Shown in pieces: positions 53,399-64,000 of a stretch of 64,000 bases of DNA (within the stretch, counting starts at the first letter, position 1; the number at the start of each line of letters is the position of its first letter). The notes below the pieces were generated by a model that was not told the DNA's origin, made no database searches, and saw only the letters and a program-made list of their open reading frames with translations. A program made the translations under genes and the position numbers. This DNA comes from Rhodospirillales bacterium (lineage in GTDB: Bacteria; Pseudomonadota; Alphaproteobacteria; Rhodospirillales; Defluviicoccaceae): the NCBI GenBank assembly GCA_007694935.1, contig REES01000087.1, positions 62,001 to 126,000 on the forward strand, read 5' to 3'.

Positions 53399-53416
53399 CT
53401 GGCACGGGCTTTGCTA
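53399..53416 (+). promoter_or_regulatory. Sigma-54 (RpoN) promoter for the PEP-CTERM gene
   Basis: CTGGCACGGGCTTTGCTA matches the -24/-12 consensus YTGGCACGRNNNTTGCW at every defined position. GG at 53401-53402 and GC at 53413-53414 are 10 bases apart as required. Transcription should start near 53426, leaving a leader of about 110 bases before the ATG at 53535. Confidence 0.88.
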
Positions 53417-53534
53417 AGCGTGATTGGGCCGATCATGGCAGCCGATTGTGTGCTGGTCGATTACTGGGTGAGCGAAGCTGTTATGGAGCGGACCACCGAC
53501 CATCAATCGTGACTCAGCGTTTGGAGGATACTCA

Positions 53535-54176
53535 ATGAAGATCAAGCAGATCGCTCAAATAGCTCTCGTCAGCGTGGTTCCGCTCGCAGCAGCCACGGAT
53601 GCTTCTGCCGCAACCATCATCGCGGATACCGTCATCGAATTTTTTGACTCAGGAGCGGGCTCGTTCACTGGCACTCGCCCGTATGGCGGTACTTTTGATG
53701 GGTCCATCGGGACGTTCCCGGTAGAAGTCCCGCTGAGCTACGCCACTGATGGAGATATCACAACCTTCGTCTCCCTGCCAACCGGCTCGTTCATCATCCT
53801 TGGCTTCAGTACCGGGTTCGTATTCGATGGTCCTGGCCTCGATATTTTCGTCGCTGAGGTCGGAGGTAATGACGAGCTTGCCGACATATTTGTGTCATCT
53901 GACTTCGGACTGACATTTACGTTCCTTGGACAAGCAACAACTGCGACAGTATCTGGGTTCGATCTTGCGGACATAGGCTTTACCGGCCAGGTAAACGCCA
54001 TCAAGATCGTCGGCCTGGACAATTTTGGTGGGTCTCCCGGCTTCGATCTGGCGTTCGTGCAGGGCCTGGAGGGCAGCGTCATTATAACCGAGCCTGTTCC
54101 AGAACCTGGAACCTTGACTGTCCTTAGCCTTGGTCTCTTCGGAATCGCTGCGATGCTCCGTCGACGGAGGGCGTGA
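53535..54176 (+). CDS. PEP-CTERM sorting-domain exported protein
   Basis: This 213-residue protein has a signal peptide (residues 1-26, ending ASAA), an acidic beta-rich, Gly/Thr/Ser/Phe-rich middle and a C-terminal PEP-CTERM sorting signal: VPEPGTLTVLSLGLFGIAA followed by a basic MLRRRRA end. Such proteins are cleaved by exosortase and reach the cell surface or extracellular polysaccharide. The base composition is lower in GC than the flanks, hinting at transfer. It is preceded by GGAGGA and a sigma-54 promoter with an upstream palindrome, consistent with PrsK/PrsR-type control (family knowledge). No exosortase is in this window. Confidence 0.92.
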   Translation: MKIKQIAQIALVSVVPLAAATDASAATIIADTVIEFFDSGAGSFTGTRPYGGTFDGSIGTFPVEVPLSYATDGDITTFVSLPTGSFIILGFSTGFVFDGPGLDIFVAEVGGNDELADIFVSSDFGLTFTFLGQATTATVSGFDLADIGFTGQVNAIKIVGLDNFGGSPGFDLAFVQGLEGSVIITEPVPEPGTLTVLSLGLFGIAAMLRRRRA

Positions 54177-54592
54177 CTTTAGAAGAATTGATACTGTTTC
54201 AGCCTGTTTGGCTGGTTTGATGGACGTTGTTTAACGAGCCGGCCAGTGTTTAGAGCCTTCGCAGCGTATGCTTCGGCCGGTTCGGGAAGGGGGCGGGCGG
54301 TAGGGGCCAGGGGACGCGGGTAGCCTGTTGCTGCTCTCCGGCACCTACCGCTGCTGCCGTCCCAAGTCTGCAGCCTGTATGGCCTTAGAGCGGCACATTT
54401 GTGCGCCGACTTTCACGCCAGTGATGGGCATCGTTCCGGGACGGACTGGCCGGGTGCGGCGTCCTCGGCAGCCATGTCGCGCCGGGTCACGGGACTTGCA
54501 GAGGGCCCAAGCACCGCCGATATCGGTGCACCGGCCGCGCCTGCCGTGAGAGCCGACCGGCCTCTGCCCGTCTCCGGTCGGATTCATTTTCC
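54177..54592. other. Intergenic region between PEP-CTERM gene and secF
   Basis: This stretch of 416 bases has no gene that I can support. A small CAGCC...GGCTG hairpin at about 54200-54213 follows the PEP-CTERM gene but lacks a T run. The expected secD coding sequence, or its remains, is not visible here. The promoter of secF presumably lies in the last part, but no clear boxes were found. Confidence 0.5.
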
Positions 54593-55570
54593 ATGCGCAC
54601 CCTCCGTGTGTTCTCCGCCGACCCGTCGATCGATTTCGTCGGCAAGCGCTTTGTCGCCTACGTCCTGTCGCTGCTGATCCTGGCGGCGGGCGCCGTCTCC
54701 CTCGGGTTCCAGGGCCTCAACCTCGGCATTGATTTCGAGGGCGGCGTGCTGATGGAGGTGCGGAGCACGCCGGCCGTGGATGTGGCGACGGTGCGGTCCC
54801 GCATAGCGCCCCTCGACCTCGGCGAGGTCAGCATCCAGAACCTGGACGCGGCGGGCGACGTGCTGATCCGCATCGAACGGCCCAGGGGCGGGGAGGCCGC
54901 CTACAGCGCCACCGTCGCCAAGGTGCGCGAGGCCCTCGGAAGCGGCTTCGAGGTGCGCCGGGTCGATGTGGTGGGGCCCAGCGTCGGGCGGGAGTTCTTC
55001 ATCGCCGGCCTGATCGCCACCCTGGCGGCGGTTGCGGCGATCTCCGTCTACGTGGTGTTCCGTTTCGAATGGCAGTTCGGGGTGGCCGCGCTGGTCGCCA
55101 CCTTCCATGACGTGATCGCCACGGTGGGCCTGCTGTCGATCCTGCGCCTGGATTTCGACCTCACCGCGGTGGCGGCGCTGCTCACCCTGGCCGGCTACTC
55201 CATCAACGACACCATCGTCGTATTCGACCGCATCCGGGAAACGCTCAGGCGCTACAAGCGGATGCCGATGGCGGAGGTGGTCAACGTCAGTGTCAACAAC
55301 ACCTTGCGGCGGACCATCCTGACCAGCGGCACCACCCTGGCGGCGCTGCTGCCGCTGGCGCTGCTGGGCGGGCATGCGCTGACCACGTTCTCGGTGACGC
55401 TGATCTTCGGCATCCTCATCGGCACTTTTTCGTCCGTGTACGTGGCCGGTGCCCTGTTGCTGCACCTGCCGGCGGTGCGAGCGGAGGCCACCACCGGCGA
55501 GGCCGGCATCACCGATGAGGCCCCGTCACCGCCGGTCGGCGGTCCGAACCCGCCGCTGCAAGCGGGGTGA
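54593..55570 (+). CDS. secF: Protein translocase subunit SecF
   Basis: This 325-residue, six-helix RND-type membrane protein works with SecD to drive protein export using the proton gradient. Recognisable features are the first helix, LNLGIDFEGGVLMEV, the VGREFFIAGLIATLAAV helix, TFHDVIATVGLLS and the GYSINDTIVVFDRIRE helix. A Pro-rich tail follows the last helix. secD, usually directly upstream, is absent; instead the PEP-CTERM island lies there. Confidence 0.96.
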   Translation: MRTLRVFSADPSIDFVGKRFVAYVLSLLILAAGAVSLGFQGLNLGIDFEGGVLMEVRSTPAVDVATVRSRIAPLDLGEVSIQNLDAAGDVLIRIERPRGGEAAYSATVAKVREALGSGFEVRRVDVVGPSVGREFFIAGLIATLAAVAAISVYVVFRFEWQFGVAALVATFHDVIATVGLLSILRLDFDLTAVAALLTLAGYSINDTIVVFDRIRETLRRYKRMPMAEVVNVSVNNTLRRTILTSGTTLAALLPLALLGGHALTTFSVTLIFGILIGTFSSVYVAGALLLHLPAVRAEATTGEAGITDEAPSPPVGGPNPPLQAG

Positions 55571-55620
55571 GGGCGACCACGCAGCAACACAGCCGCTCGG
55601 CGCCGCCGCGTGTCCGACCG

Positions 55621-55639
55621 CTCAGGCCGCGAGCCTGAG
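55621..55639. terminator. Hairpin between convergent secF and hemA
   Basis: CTCAGGC and GCCTGAG form a 7-base stem with a CGCGA loop, overlapping the hemA stop codon and about 50 bases after secF. There is no T tract on either side, so it is only a weak bidirectional terminator candidate. Confidence 0.3.
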
Positions 55640-56833
55640 GCGGAGTTGCTGCCAGACGTCCTGGATGGCGACCAACAGGTGATCCATCGCCGCGTCGTCG
55701 TGCAGCGGTGTCGGGGTGAAGCGAAGCCGTTCGGAGCCCCGCGGCACGGTGGGGTAGTTGATCGGCTGCACGTAGATGGCGTGGTCGCGCATCAGCAGGT
55801 CGCTCGCCTGCTTGCACAGCACCGGATCGCCCACCAGGACCGGAACGATGTGGGATTGCGACGGCAGCACCGGCAGGCCGGCCTCGGCAAAGCGCCGCTT
55901 GAGGGTTGCCGCCCGTTCCTGGTGGCGGACCCGCACCTCGTGATGGACCTTGAGGTGGCGGACGCTTGCCAGTGCCCCCGCGGCCACCGCCGGCGGCATG
56001 GCCGAGGAGAAGATGAAGCCGGTGCCGTAGGACCGCACGAAGTCGCACATCGCCGCCGAACCCGCGACATAGCCGCCGACCACGCCGAAGGCTTTGGCGA
56101 GAGTGCCCTGGATGACGGTCAGGCGGTGCATCACGCCGTCCCGCTCGGCGACGCCGCCGCCCCGCTCGCCGTACAGGCCGACCGCATGCACCTCGTCCAG
56201 AAAGGTCATGGCATTGTAGCGGTCGGCGAGGTCGCAGAAGGCGCCGATGGGGGCGATGTCGCCGCCCATGGAATAGACCGACTCGAAGGCGATCAGCTTC
56301 GGCCGTTCCAGCGGCTCGGCCGCCAGGATCTGGTTCAGATGGTCCACATCGTTGTGCCGAAACACCCGTTTCTCGGCGCGGGAGTGGATGATCCCCTCGA
56401 TCATCGAGTTGTGGTTGTCGGCATCGGACAGCACCAGGATGTCGGGAATGTACCGGCAGATGGTGTTGAGCGCGGTCATGTTGGCGATCCAGCCGGACCC
56501 GAACAGCAGCGCCGCCTCGGTCCCGTGCAGGTCGGACAGTTCCCGCTCCAGCAGCACGTGATAGTGGTTGGTGCCGGAGATGTTGCGGGTCCCGCCGGCA
56601 CCGGCGCCGCATTCGTCGATGGCCCGGTGCATCGCGGCCAGCACCGCCGGATGCTGTCCCATGCCGAGGTAATCATTGGAGCACCAGACGGTGATCTCCC
56701 GCGGGCCGTGAGGGCCATGGAAGAACGCCTTGGGGAAGCGGCCGGCCCGGCGTTCCAGGTCGGCAAAGATGCGGTAGCGACCTTCCCGCTTCAGCGCGGC
56801 AATGCGGTCGGCAAAGAAGCTCTCGTAATTCAT
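55622..56833 (-). CDS. hemA: 5-aminolevulinate synthase
   Basis: This 403-residue PLP enzyme condenses glycine and succinyl-CoA to 5-aminolevulinate, the first step of haem synthesis by the C4 route used by alphaproteobacteria. It shows [51 protein letters not shown] and the PLP lysine in [13 protein letters not shown]. Length is normal. A 14-base palindrome sits about 110 bases upstream and could be an operator. Confidence 0.97.
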   Translation of the reverse strand: MNYESFFADRIAALKREGRYRIFADLERRAGRFPKAFFHGPHGPREITVWCSNDYLGMGQHPAVLAAMHRAIDECGAGAGGTRNISGTNHYHVLLERELSDLHGTEAALLFGSGWIANMTALNTICRYIPDILVLSDADNHNSMIEGIIHSRAEKRVFRHNDVDHLNQILAAEPLERPKLIAFESVYSMGGDIAPIGAFCDLADRYNAMTFLDEVHAVGLYGERGGGVAERDGVMHRLTVIQGTLAKAFGVVGGYVAGSAAMCDFVRSYGTGFIFSSAMPPAVAAGALASVRHLKVHHEVRVRHQERAATLKRRFAEAGLPVLPSQSHIVPVLVGDPVLCKQASDLLMRDHAIYVQPINYPTVPRGSERLRFTPTPLHDDAAMDHLLVAIQDVWQQLRLRLAA

Positions 56834-56943
56834 CCTTGTCCTTGTCGTCCGGGTCTTCGTCGCAAACCCTCACCTAAGATAGGGCGTGACCGGCCCTGTT
56901 GCCTGTTGGCGCTGCGGCAAAGTGCCGCCCGCGCGGCGCATTG

Positions 56944-56957
56944 CAGTCATCTGACTG
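56944..56957. promoter_or_regulatory. Palindrome upstream of hemA
   Basis: CAGTCATCTGACTG is a perfect 14-base palindrome (6-base arms, 2-base centre) in the 295-base region between hemA and tRNA-Glu. It lies 110 bases before the hemA start. It might bind a regulator; no known consensus is claimed. Confidence 0.35.
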
Positions 56958-57128
56958 TAGCCTTCCGGTCGGGCTCAGGCCAGCGAATTGGGGAGGTTGC
57001 GCGGCGATCCGGCTATTGTCGGTCGTACCCGTCGGCTGGTGCCGGCGGGCGCACCGGGCGGGCCCGCAGCCGGCCGGCCGGTGCAAGGGTTGATTTTGTC
57101 GCAGCCGGCCGTTACTTGAGGCTCCGCC

Positions 57129-57204
57129 GACCCCATCGTCTAGAGGCCTAGGACGTCACCCTTTCAAGGTGAAAACACGGGTTCGAATCCCGTTGGGGTC
57201 GCCA
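57129..57204 (+). tRNA. tRNA-Glu (TTC)
   Basis: The 76-base gene folds as a full cloverleaf. The acceptor arms GACCCCA and TGGGGTC pair, the anticodon arm TCACC-CTTTCAA-GGTGA carries anticodon TTC, and the T arm contains GGTTCGAATCC. The CCA end is encoded in the DNA. A TTGATT...TACTTG pair just upstream could be its promoter. It stands between divergent hemA and convergent phnM. Confidence 0.97.
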
Positions 57205-57278
57205 AGCCGGGAGCGCTTGCGATCCGGGGGCGGCTCCGGGCGCCAGCGGGCACGATCGGAGCCTTCCGGGTCGTGTCG

Positions 57279-58475
57279 TCAGGCCACCCGCTCGCCACGC
57301 AGCCACACCCCGCGGATCACGGGGATCATGCCCGGTCGGGCGTTGACCCGGACAAGGTCGGCGGCAGACCCGGCGACAATCGCGCCGCGATCGTGGAAGC
57401 CGAGCCGTGCCGCCGGTTCGGCGGTGGCGGCATGGACCGCCCGGGGAAGGTCGAGGCCGACCTCGTGATGGAGCTGGAACACCGCCTGCAGCAGGCTCGC
57501 CGGTACGTAGTCAGATGACACGATGTCCAGCAGGCCGCGCTCGGCGCACGTCCGTGCCGAGACGTTGCCGCAATGGGAACGGCCGAGGACGATGTTCGGG
57601 GCCCCCATCAGGATCGCCATCCCGTGGCGGCGGGCGGCCTTCGCGGCGGCCAGGGTGGTCGGGAACTCGGCCAGCACCATCCCGGCGTCGGCAGCTTCCG
57701 CGACATGCTCGGCGGTGGCGTCGTCGTGACTGGCGAGGGGGATGTTGCGGGCTCGGCAGTCGGCGGCGATCCGCCGGCGATGGCTTTCGGCGAATGCTTG
57801 CCGGGCGGCCTGCTGGCACCGGATGAGTCGGTCCATCGCCGCGTTATCGAGGCGGTACGGGCTTCGGTAGCGCGCCCGGTAGTGCTCGATGTCTGCGAAC
57901 TGCCGCTGTCCCGGGGTATGGTCCATGACCGAGACCAGCCGCACCAGCGGCTCGTCGGCACATGAGGCGAACAGGGCCGGCATCTCCCGGCAACTGACCT
58001 CGCAGCGGATGTGCAGGTAATGGTCAGCCAGCAGCCGGCCGCCGCGCCTGGCATTGCGGACGGCGCGGACCAGGCTGCGGAACTGGTGAGACCGACCGTC
58101 ATCCCAGACCACGTCTCCGGCGGAGATGGCATCGCACACGGTGGTGACGCCGCAAGCGAGGAGTTGTCGGTCATGCGCCACCAGTGCCGCGTCGACCGGC
58201 CACTGTACGCCGGGACGGGGCTGGGCATGCCTTTCCAGGTTGTCGGTGTGCAGTTCCACCATCCCCGGGATCAGGTAGTCACCCTCCACGTCGATCCCGC
58301 GCCGGGATCCGATCCCGAGAGGGTCGACAGCCACGATCCTGCCGCGGCGGATCAGGACCGAACCGCTGATCACCTCATCCGGGGTGACGATCCGCGCATT
58401 GCTGAGAACGACATCGGGCTCCGGCGCTCGCGTCCGAGCATCGTGCCGTTCAATCAGGGACAGTTCACCGTCCAT
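57279..58475 (-). CDS. phnM: PhnM-like alpha-D-ribose 1-methylphosphonate 5-triphosphate diphosphatase
   Basis: This 398-residue amidohydrolase matches PhnM of the C-P lyase pathway: GDYLIPGMVELHTDNLERH (metal-binding His/Asp), HDDATAEHV, and the long family block around GAPNIVLGRSHCGNVSART and DIVSSDYVPASLLQAV. ATG 58475 follows GGGGGAA. The other phosphonate genes (phnG-L, phnJ) are not in the window, so it may work with distant partners or have another substrate. Confidence 0.85.
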   Translation of the reverse strand: MDGELSLIERHDARTRAPEPDVVLSNARIVTPDEVISGSVLIRRGRIVAVDPLGIGSRRGIDVEGDYLIPGMVELHTDNLERHAQPRPGVQWPVDAALVAHDRQLLACGVTTVCDAISAGDVVWDDGRSHQFRSLVRAVRNARRGGRLLADHYLHIRCEVSCREMPALFASCADEPLVRLVSVMDHTPGQRQFADIEHYRARYRSPYRLDNAAMDRLIRCQQAARQAFAESHRRRIAADCRARNIPLASHDDATAEHVAEAADAGMVLAEFPTTLAAAKAARRHGMAILMGAPNIVLGRSHCGNVSARTCAERGLLDIVSSDYVPASLLQAVFQLHHEVGLDLPRAVHAATAEPAARLGFHDRGAIVAGSAADLVRVNARPGMIPVIRGVWLRGERVA

Positions 58476-58612
58476 GACAAGTTCCCCCGTACCGCTCGGC
58501 GAGCCGGCGGAGCCGGTCTTGCCAAAACCATCATACGCGCCGGTACGGCGCCCGACTGTGACCGCGCGCACGAACCCGCCGCAAGCGACGCCAATCCCAT
58601 CGCACCCGGCGG

Positions 58613-59062
58613 CTACCGTCTTGCGGCGAAGAACCGTTGCATCAGGCCGGCTGCCGCCGTTTCCGACAGTCCGCCCACCACCTCGGGGCGGTGATGGCAG
58701 GTCTCCCGGGCGAACACCCGGGCGCCGTGCTCGACTCCGCCCATCTTCACGTCGTAGGCGCCGAAGCACAGGCGGCGGATGCGCGCGAACGACATGGCGG
58801 CGGCACACATGGCGCACGGCTCCAGGGTTACATAGAGATCGCATGCGGTGAGGTGCCGGCTGCCCAGCCTGCGGGCGGCGGCGCGCAGCGCCAGCATTTC
58901 TGCATGGGCGGTGGGGTCGCGAAGCTCTTCCACGCGGTTGCCGGCGGAGGCCACAACGGTTTCAGTCATGCTGTCGACGACGACACAGCCGACCGGCACC
59001 TCGCCCCGGGCGAGGGCCCGTTCGGCCTCGGCCAGGGCCATCTCCATGAACGCTGGTGCCAT
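58613..59062 (-). CDS. tadA: tRNA-specific adenosine deaminase
   Basis: This 149-residue zinc deaminase converts wobble adenosine to inosine in tRNA(Arg). The catalytic motif is HAEMLAL and the zinc ligands lie in EPCAMCAAAM. Length is typical. The gene is upstream of phnM on the same strand and diverges from the C26 amidotransferase gene. Confidence 0.95.
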   Translation of the reverse strand: MAPAFMEMALAEAERALARGEVPVGCVVVDSMTETVVASAGNRVEELRDPTAHAEMLALRAAARRLGSRHLTACDLYVTLEPCAMCAAAMSFARIRRLCFGAYDVKMGGVEHGARVFARETCHHRPEVVGGLSETAAAGLMQRFFAARR

Positions 59063-59144
59063 GACGTTGCCGACCGGGTCGGGTGAGGGTGTCAGTGCGT
59101 ACTACTCCGTTGCCGGGCTGCCAGCGTCGGCCTAAATTCCGCCC

Positions 59145-59861
59145 ATGTCGAGACCGGTGATCGGGATCACCGTGGATAGCGAGCCCGCGGGTGGCTATTC
59201 GCGGTTCCCCTGGGTGGCGCTCCGCGAGAATTACGGGACGGCCGTGCTGCGCGCCGGCGGCGTGCCGGTGCTGCTGCCGCCCGCCCGGGAGTCGGTGCCG
59301 GACTATCTGAGGCTGATCGATGGGCTGATCGTGTCGGGCGGCGATTTCGATCTCGACCCCGCCCTGTTCGGTGCGGTCAGCCGGCATCCAACGGTGCGCA
59401 CCAAGGATGCGCGCACGGCGTTCGAGGTTGCGCTGACCCGGGCCGCCCTGGCCGACGACGTGCCGGTGCTTGGCATCTGTGGCGGCCAGCAGCTTCTGCA
59501 CGTGGTGTTGGGGGGCACGCTGATCCAACATATTCCCGATGAAGTGCCGAACGCCCTGGCCCACGAGCAGCCCAACCCCCGGGACGAAGCCGGCCATACC
59601 GTGCTGGTGCGCGAAGGAACCCGGCTTCGCGCCATCGTCGGGCGGCCGGAGCTTCCGGTGAACAGCGCCCACCATCAGGCCGCCAGGGATGTTCCCTCGG
59701 GCGTCGTGGTCAACGCGATTGCGCCCGACGGGGTGATCGAAGGGATCGAGGTGCCCGGCCGGCGGTTCTGCCTGGGCCTGCAGTGGCACCCGGAATTCGC
59801 GATCTCGGAGGGGGACGAGCGGGTGTTCGCGGCCTTCGTTGACGCCGCCGCCAGACCGTGA
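59145..59861 (+). CDS. Class I glutamine amidotransferase-like protein (peptidase C26)
   Basis: This 238-residue protein belongs to the gamma-glutamyl-gamma-aminobutyrate hydrolase (PuuD) family: DGLIVSGGDFDLDP, the nucleophile elbow GICGGQQLLHV and the His/Glu pair LQWHPEF. It probably hydrolyses a gamma-glutamyl amide. The TGA overlaps the GTG of the pseudouridine synthase gene (GTGA), so the two are coupled. Confidence 0.9.
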   Translation: MSRPVIGITVDSEPAGGYSRFPWVALRENYGTAVLRAGGVPVLLPPARESVPDYLRLIDGLIVSGGDFDLDPALFGAVSRHPTVRTKDARTAFEVALTRAALADDVPVLGICGGQQLLHVVLGGTLIQHIPDEVPNALAHEQPNPRDEAGHTVLVREGTRLRAIVGRPELPVNSAHHQAARDVPSGVVVNAIAPDGVIEGIEVPGRRFCLGLQWHPEFAISEGDERVFAAFVDAAARP

Positions 59862-60604
59862 CGGTCCTTGCCGATTCGGCCGGCGGTGCCCGCATCGCCA
59901 AGGTGATCGCCCGCGCCGGATTGTGCTCGCGGCGGGAGGCGGAGCGCTGGATCGCCGAAGGCCGGGTTGCCGTCAACGGCCGGGTGCTTGCCTCGCCCGC
60001 GGTCACCGTCGGCGAGGCCGATGTGGTCACCGTGGACGGCCGGCCGCTGCCGGACCGACCCAAGGTGCGCCTCTGGCGCTACCACAAGCCACCGGGACTG
60101 CTGACCACGCACAGCGATCCGGCCGGGCGGCCGACAGTGTTTGAGCGCCTGCCGCCGGAGTTGGGGCGGCTGATCTCCGTCGGCCGCCTGGACCTCACCT
60201 CGGAAGGGCTGCTGCTGCTGACCAATGCCGGTGCGCTGGCCCGGCATTTGGAACTGCCGTCCACCGGCTGGACTCGCCGGTATCGGGCGCGGGTCTACGG
60301 GATCGTCGACGAAGCCGGGCTGGCCGCACTGGCGCACGGGATCGCCGTGGACGGCATCCGCTACGGGGCGGTGCAGGCCCGCATCGACAGCCAGCGCGGC
60401 GATAACGCCTGGCTCACCGTGAGCCTCGGCGAAGGCAAGAACCGGGAGGTGCGCCGGGTGCTGGAGCATCTCGGCCTCCGTGTCAACCGTCTCATCCGGG
60501 TCGGCTATGGGCCGTTCCAGCTGGGCGGCCTCGCCCGTGGCGAGGTCAAGGAGGTGCCCGCAAGGGTCCTCCGTGACCAGCTTGGCGGCAAGCTGGCGTT
60601 CTGA
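59858..60604 (+). CDS. rRNA pseudouridine synthase (RsuA/RluB family)
   Basis: This 248-residue protein has an N-terminal S4 RNA-binding domain (IAKVIARAGLCSRREAERWI) and a pseudouridine synthase domain whose catalytic Asp sits in SVGRLDLTSEGLLLLTN. It uses a GTG start overlapping the upstream stop. The target position (23S U2605 or 16S U516 in E. coli terms) cannot be decided. rsmD follows 17 bases later, giving a small rRNA-modification operon. Confidence 0.92.
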   Translation: MTVLADSAGGARIAKVIARAGLCSRREAERWIAEGRVAVNGRVLASPAVTVGEADVVTVDGRPLPDRPKVRLWRYHKPPGLLTTHSDPAGRPTVFERLPPELGRLISVGRLDLTSEGLLLLTNAGALARHLELPSTGWTRRYRARVYGIVDEAGLAALAHGIAVDGIRYGAVQARIDSQRGDNAWLTVSLGEGKNREVRRVLEHLGLRVNRLIRVGYGPFQLGGLARGEVKEVPARVLRDQLGGKLAF

Positions 60605-60621
60605 GGCGGGGCGTTCCAGCG

Positions 60622-61185
60622 GTGCGCATCATCGGCGGTCGCCATCGCGGCCGGACCTTGCGCCTGCCTGCCGGCGTGTCGCTTCGGCCGACCGCCGACC
60701 GGGTGCGCCAAGCGGTGTTCAACGTGCTCGAGCACGGGGTGGACTGGCCCGGCGTCGCTGGCGCCAGCGTGCTCGACCTGTTTGCCGGCACCGGCGCCTA
60801 CGGCATCGAGGCGCTGTCCCGGGGCGCCGGCCATGCCACCTTCGTCGACAGCCACCCGGCGGCGGTGGCCGGCATCCGCGCAACCCTGGTGACTTTGGGA
60901 GACATGGACCGGGCGAGGGTGCATCGGTTGGATGCGGCTCGTCTGCCGGAACGACCGGCGGGGGCGATCCCGCCGGCGACCCTCGCCTTCCTCGACCCAC
61001 CTTACCGGTCCGGTCTGGCACTGCCGGCCCTCAACAGCCTGCTTCCCCGCGGCTGGGTGGTGCCGGGCGCGATCGCAGTGGTGGAGACCGCCACCGGCGA
61101 ACCGTTCAGCCTGCCCGGGAACGCGGTGACCGTGGATGAGCGGACCTACGGTGCCGCCCGGGTGGCGTTCCTGCGTCTGGAATAG
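60622..61185 (+). CDS. rsmD: 16S rRNA (guanine-966-N2)-methyltransferase
   Basis: This 187-residue SAM methyltransferase has MRIIGGRHRGR at the start, RPTADRVRQAVFNVL, the SAM motif VLDLFAGTGAYGIEALSRGA and the catalytic FLDPPY. A GTG start is used. It follows the pseudouridine synthase gene and converges with mutL, leaving 13 bases between the stops. Confidence 0.94.
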   Translation: MRIIGGRHRGRTLRLPAGVSLRPTADRVRQAVFNVLEHGVDWPGVAGASVLDLFAGTGAYGIEALSRGAGHATFVDSHPAAVAGIRATLVTLGDMDRARVHRLDAARLPERPAGAIPPATLAFLDPPYRSGLALPALNSLLPRGWVVPGAIAVVETATGEPFSLPGNAVTVDERTYGAARVAFLRLE

Positions 61186-61198
61186 CCGGCCGGAGGGC

Positions 61199-64000
<2,802 letters not shown>

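Overview
The window is a 64-kb stretch of a GC-rich bacterial chromosome. It looks like an alphaproteobacterium, possibly a Rhodospirillales relative. The evidence is a C4-pathway 5-aminolevulinate synthase (hemA), the gyrA-coaD neighbourhood, a CIO-type cytochrome bd oxidase and dense operons joined by ATGA/GTGA overlaps. The genus cannot be fixed from sequence reading alone. A GTP-type PEP carboxykinase and a full polyphosphate set (ppx, two-domain ppk2, ppk1) suggest a storage-polymer and energy-reserve lifestyle. Almost all of the window is ordinary chromosome; no prophage, insertion sequence or CRISPR array was seen.

Layout. 1-4.4 kb: end of hslO, two lipoprotein genes, GTP-PEPCK with a hairpin terminator. 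4.6-10 kb: MDR oxidoreductase, PfkB-type sugar kinase, a shikimate-dehydrogenase-like gene and cydAB. 10.2-21 kb: a 15-codon leader ORF coupled to a RidA-family gene, gyrA, coaD, ppx, ppk2-ppk1 and gluQ. 21-27 kb: a complete seven-gene Mrp Na+/H+ antiporter operon (mrpA to mrpG). A 58-residue HTH protein follows, and then 27.3-34.5 kb holds a second Mrp-like nine-gene cluster with three large antiporter-type subunits and no canonical MrpA. 34.8-39.3 kb: an SDR, an esterase, a cobalamin-binding sensor coupled to a PAS/coiled-coil protein, and a D-2-hydroxyacid dehydrogenase. 39.5-45.6 kb: a GNAT/C39-peptidase fusion with a RimK-like ATP-grasp ligase, then GT9, GT4 and O-antigen-ligase genes. 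45.7-49.3 kb: a five-gene operon of mostly unknown proteins (two DUF2589-type proteins, a helical protein, a zinc ribbon, a pesticin/T4-type lysozyme). 49.4-52.7 kb: prmA, two hot-dog thioesterases, dienelactone hydrolase and a secreted cupin. 52.7-54.6 kb: an AT-richer island with a dienelactone-hydrolase remnant, a palindromic operator, a textbook sigma-54 promoter and a PEP-CTERM protein gene. 54.6-64 kb: secF without secD, hemA, tRNA-Glu, a phnM-like gene, tadA, a C26 amidotransferase, an RsuA/RluB-type pseudouridine synthase, rsmD, mutL and the 3' part of pgi.

The least explained parts are the DUF2589/lysozyme operon, the cobalamin-sensor/PAS pair (a CarH-type Wx9EH motif but no DNA-binding domain), the second Mrp-like complex (one of its three antiporter subunits has lost the TM5 glutamate), and the PEP-CTERM gene with a readable sigma-54 plus upstream-activator architecture. 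All domain assignments come from motif recognition by eye. No database search was run.
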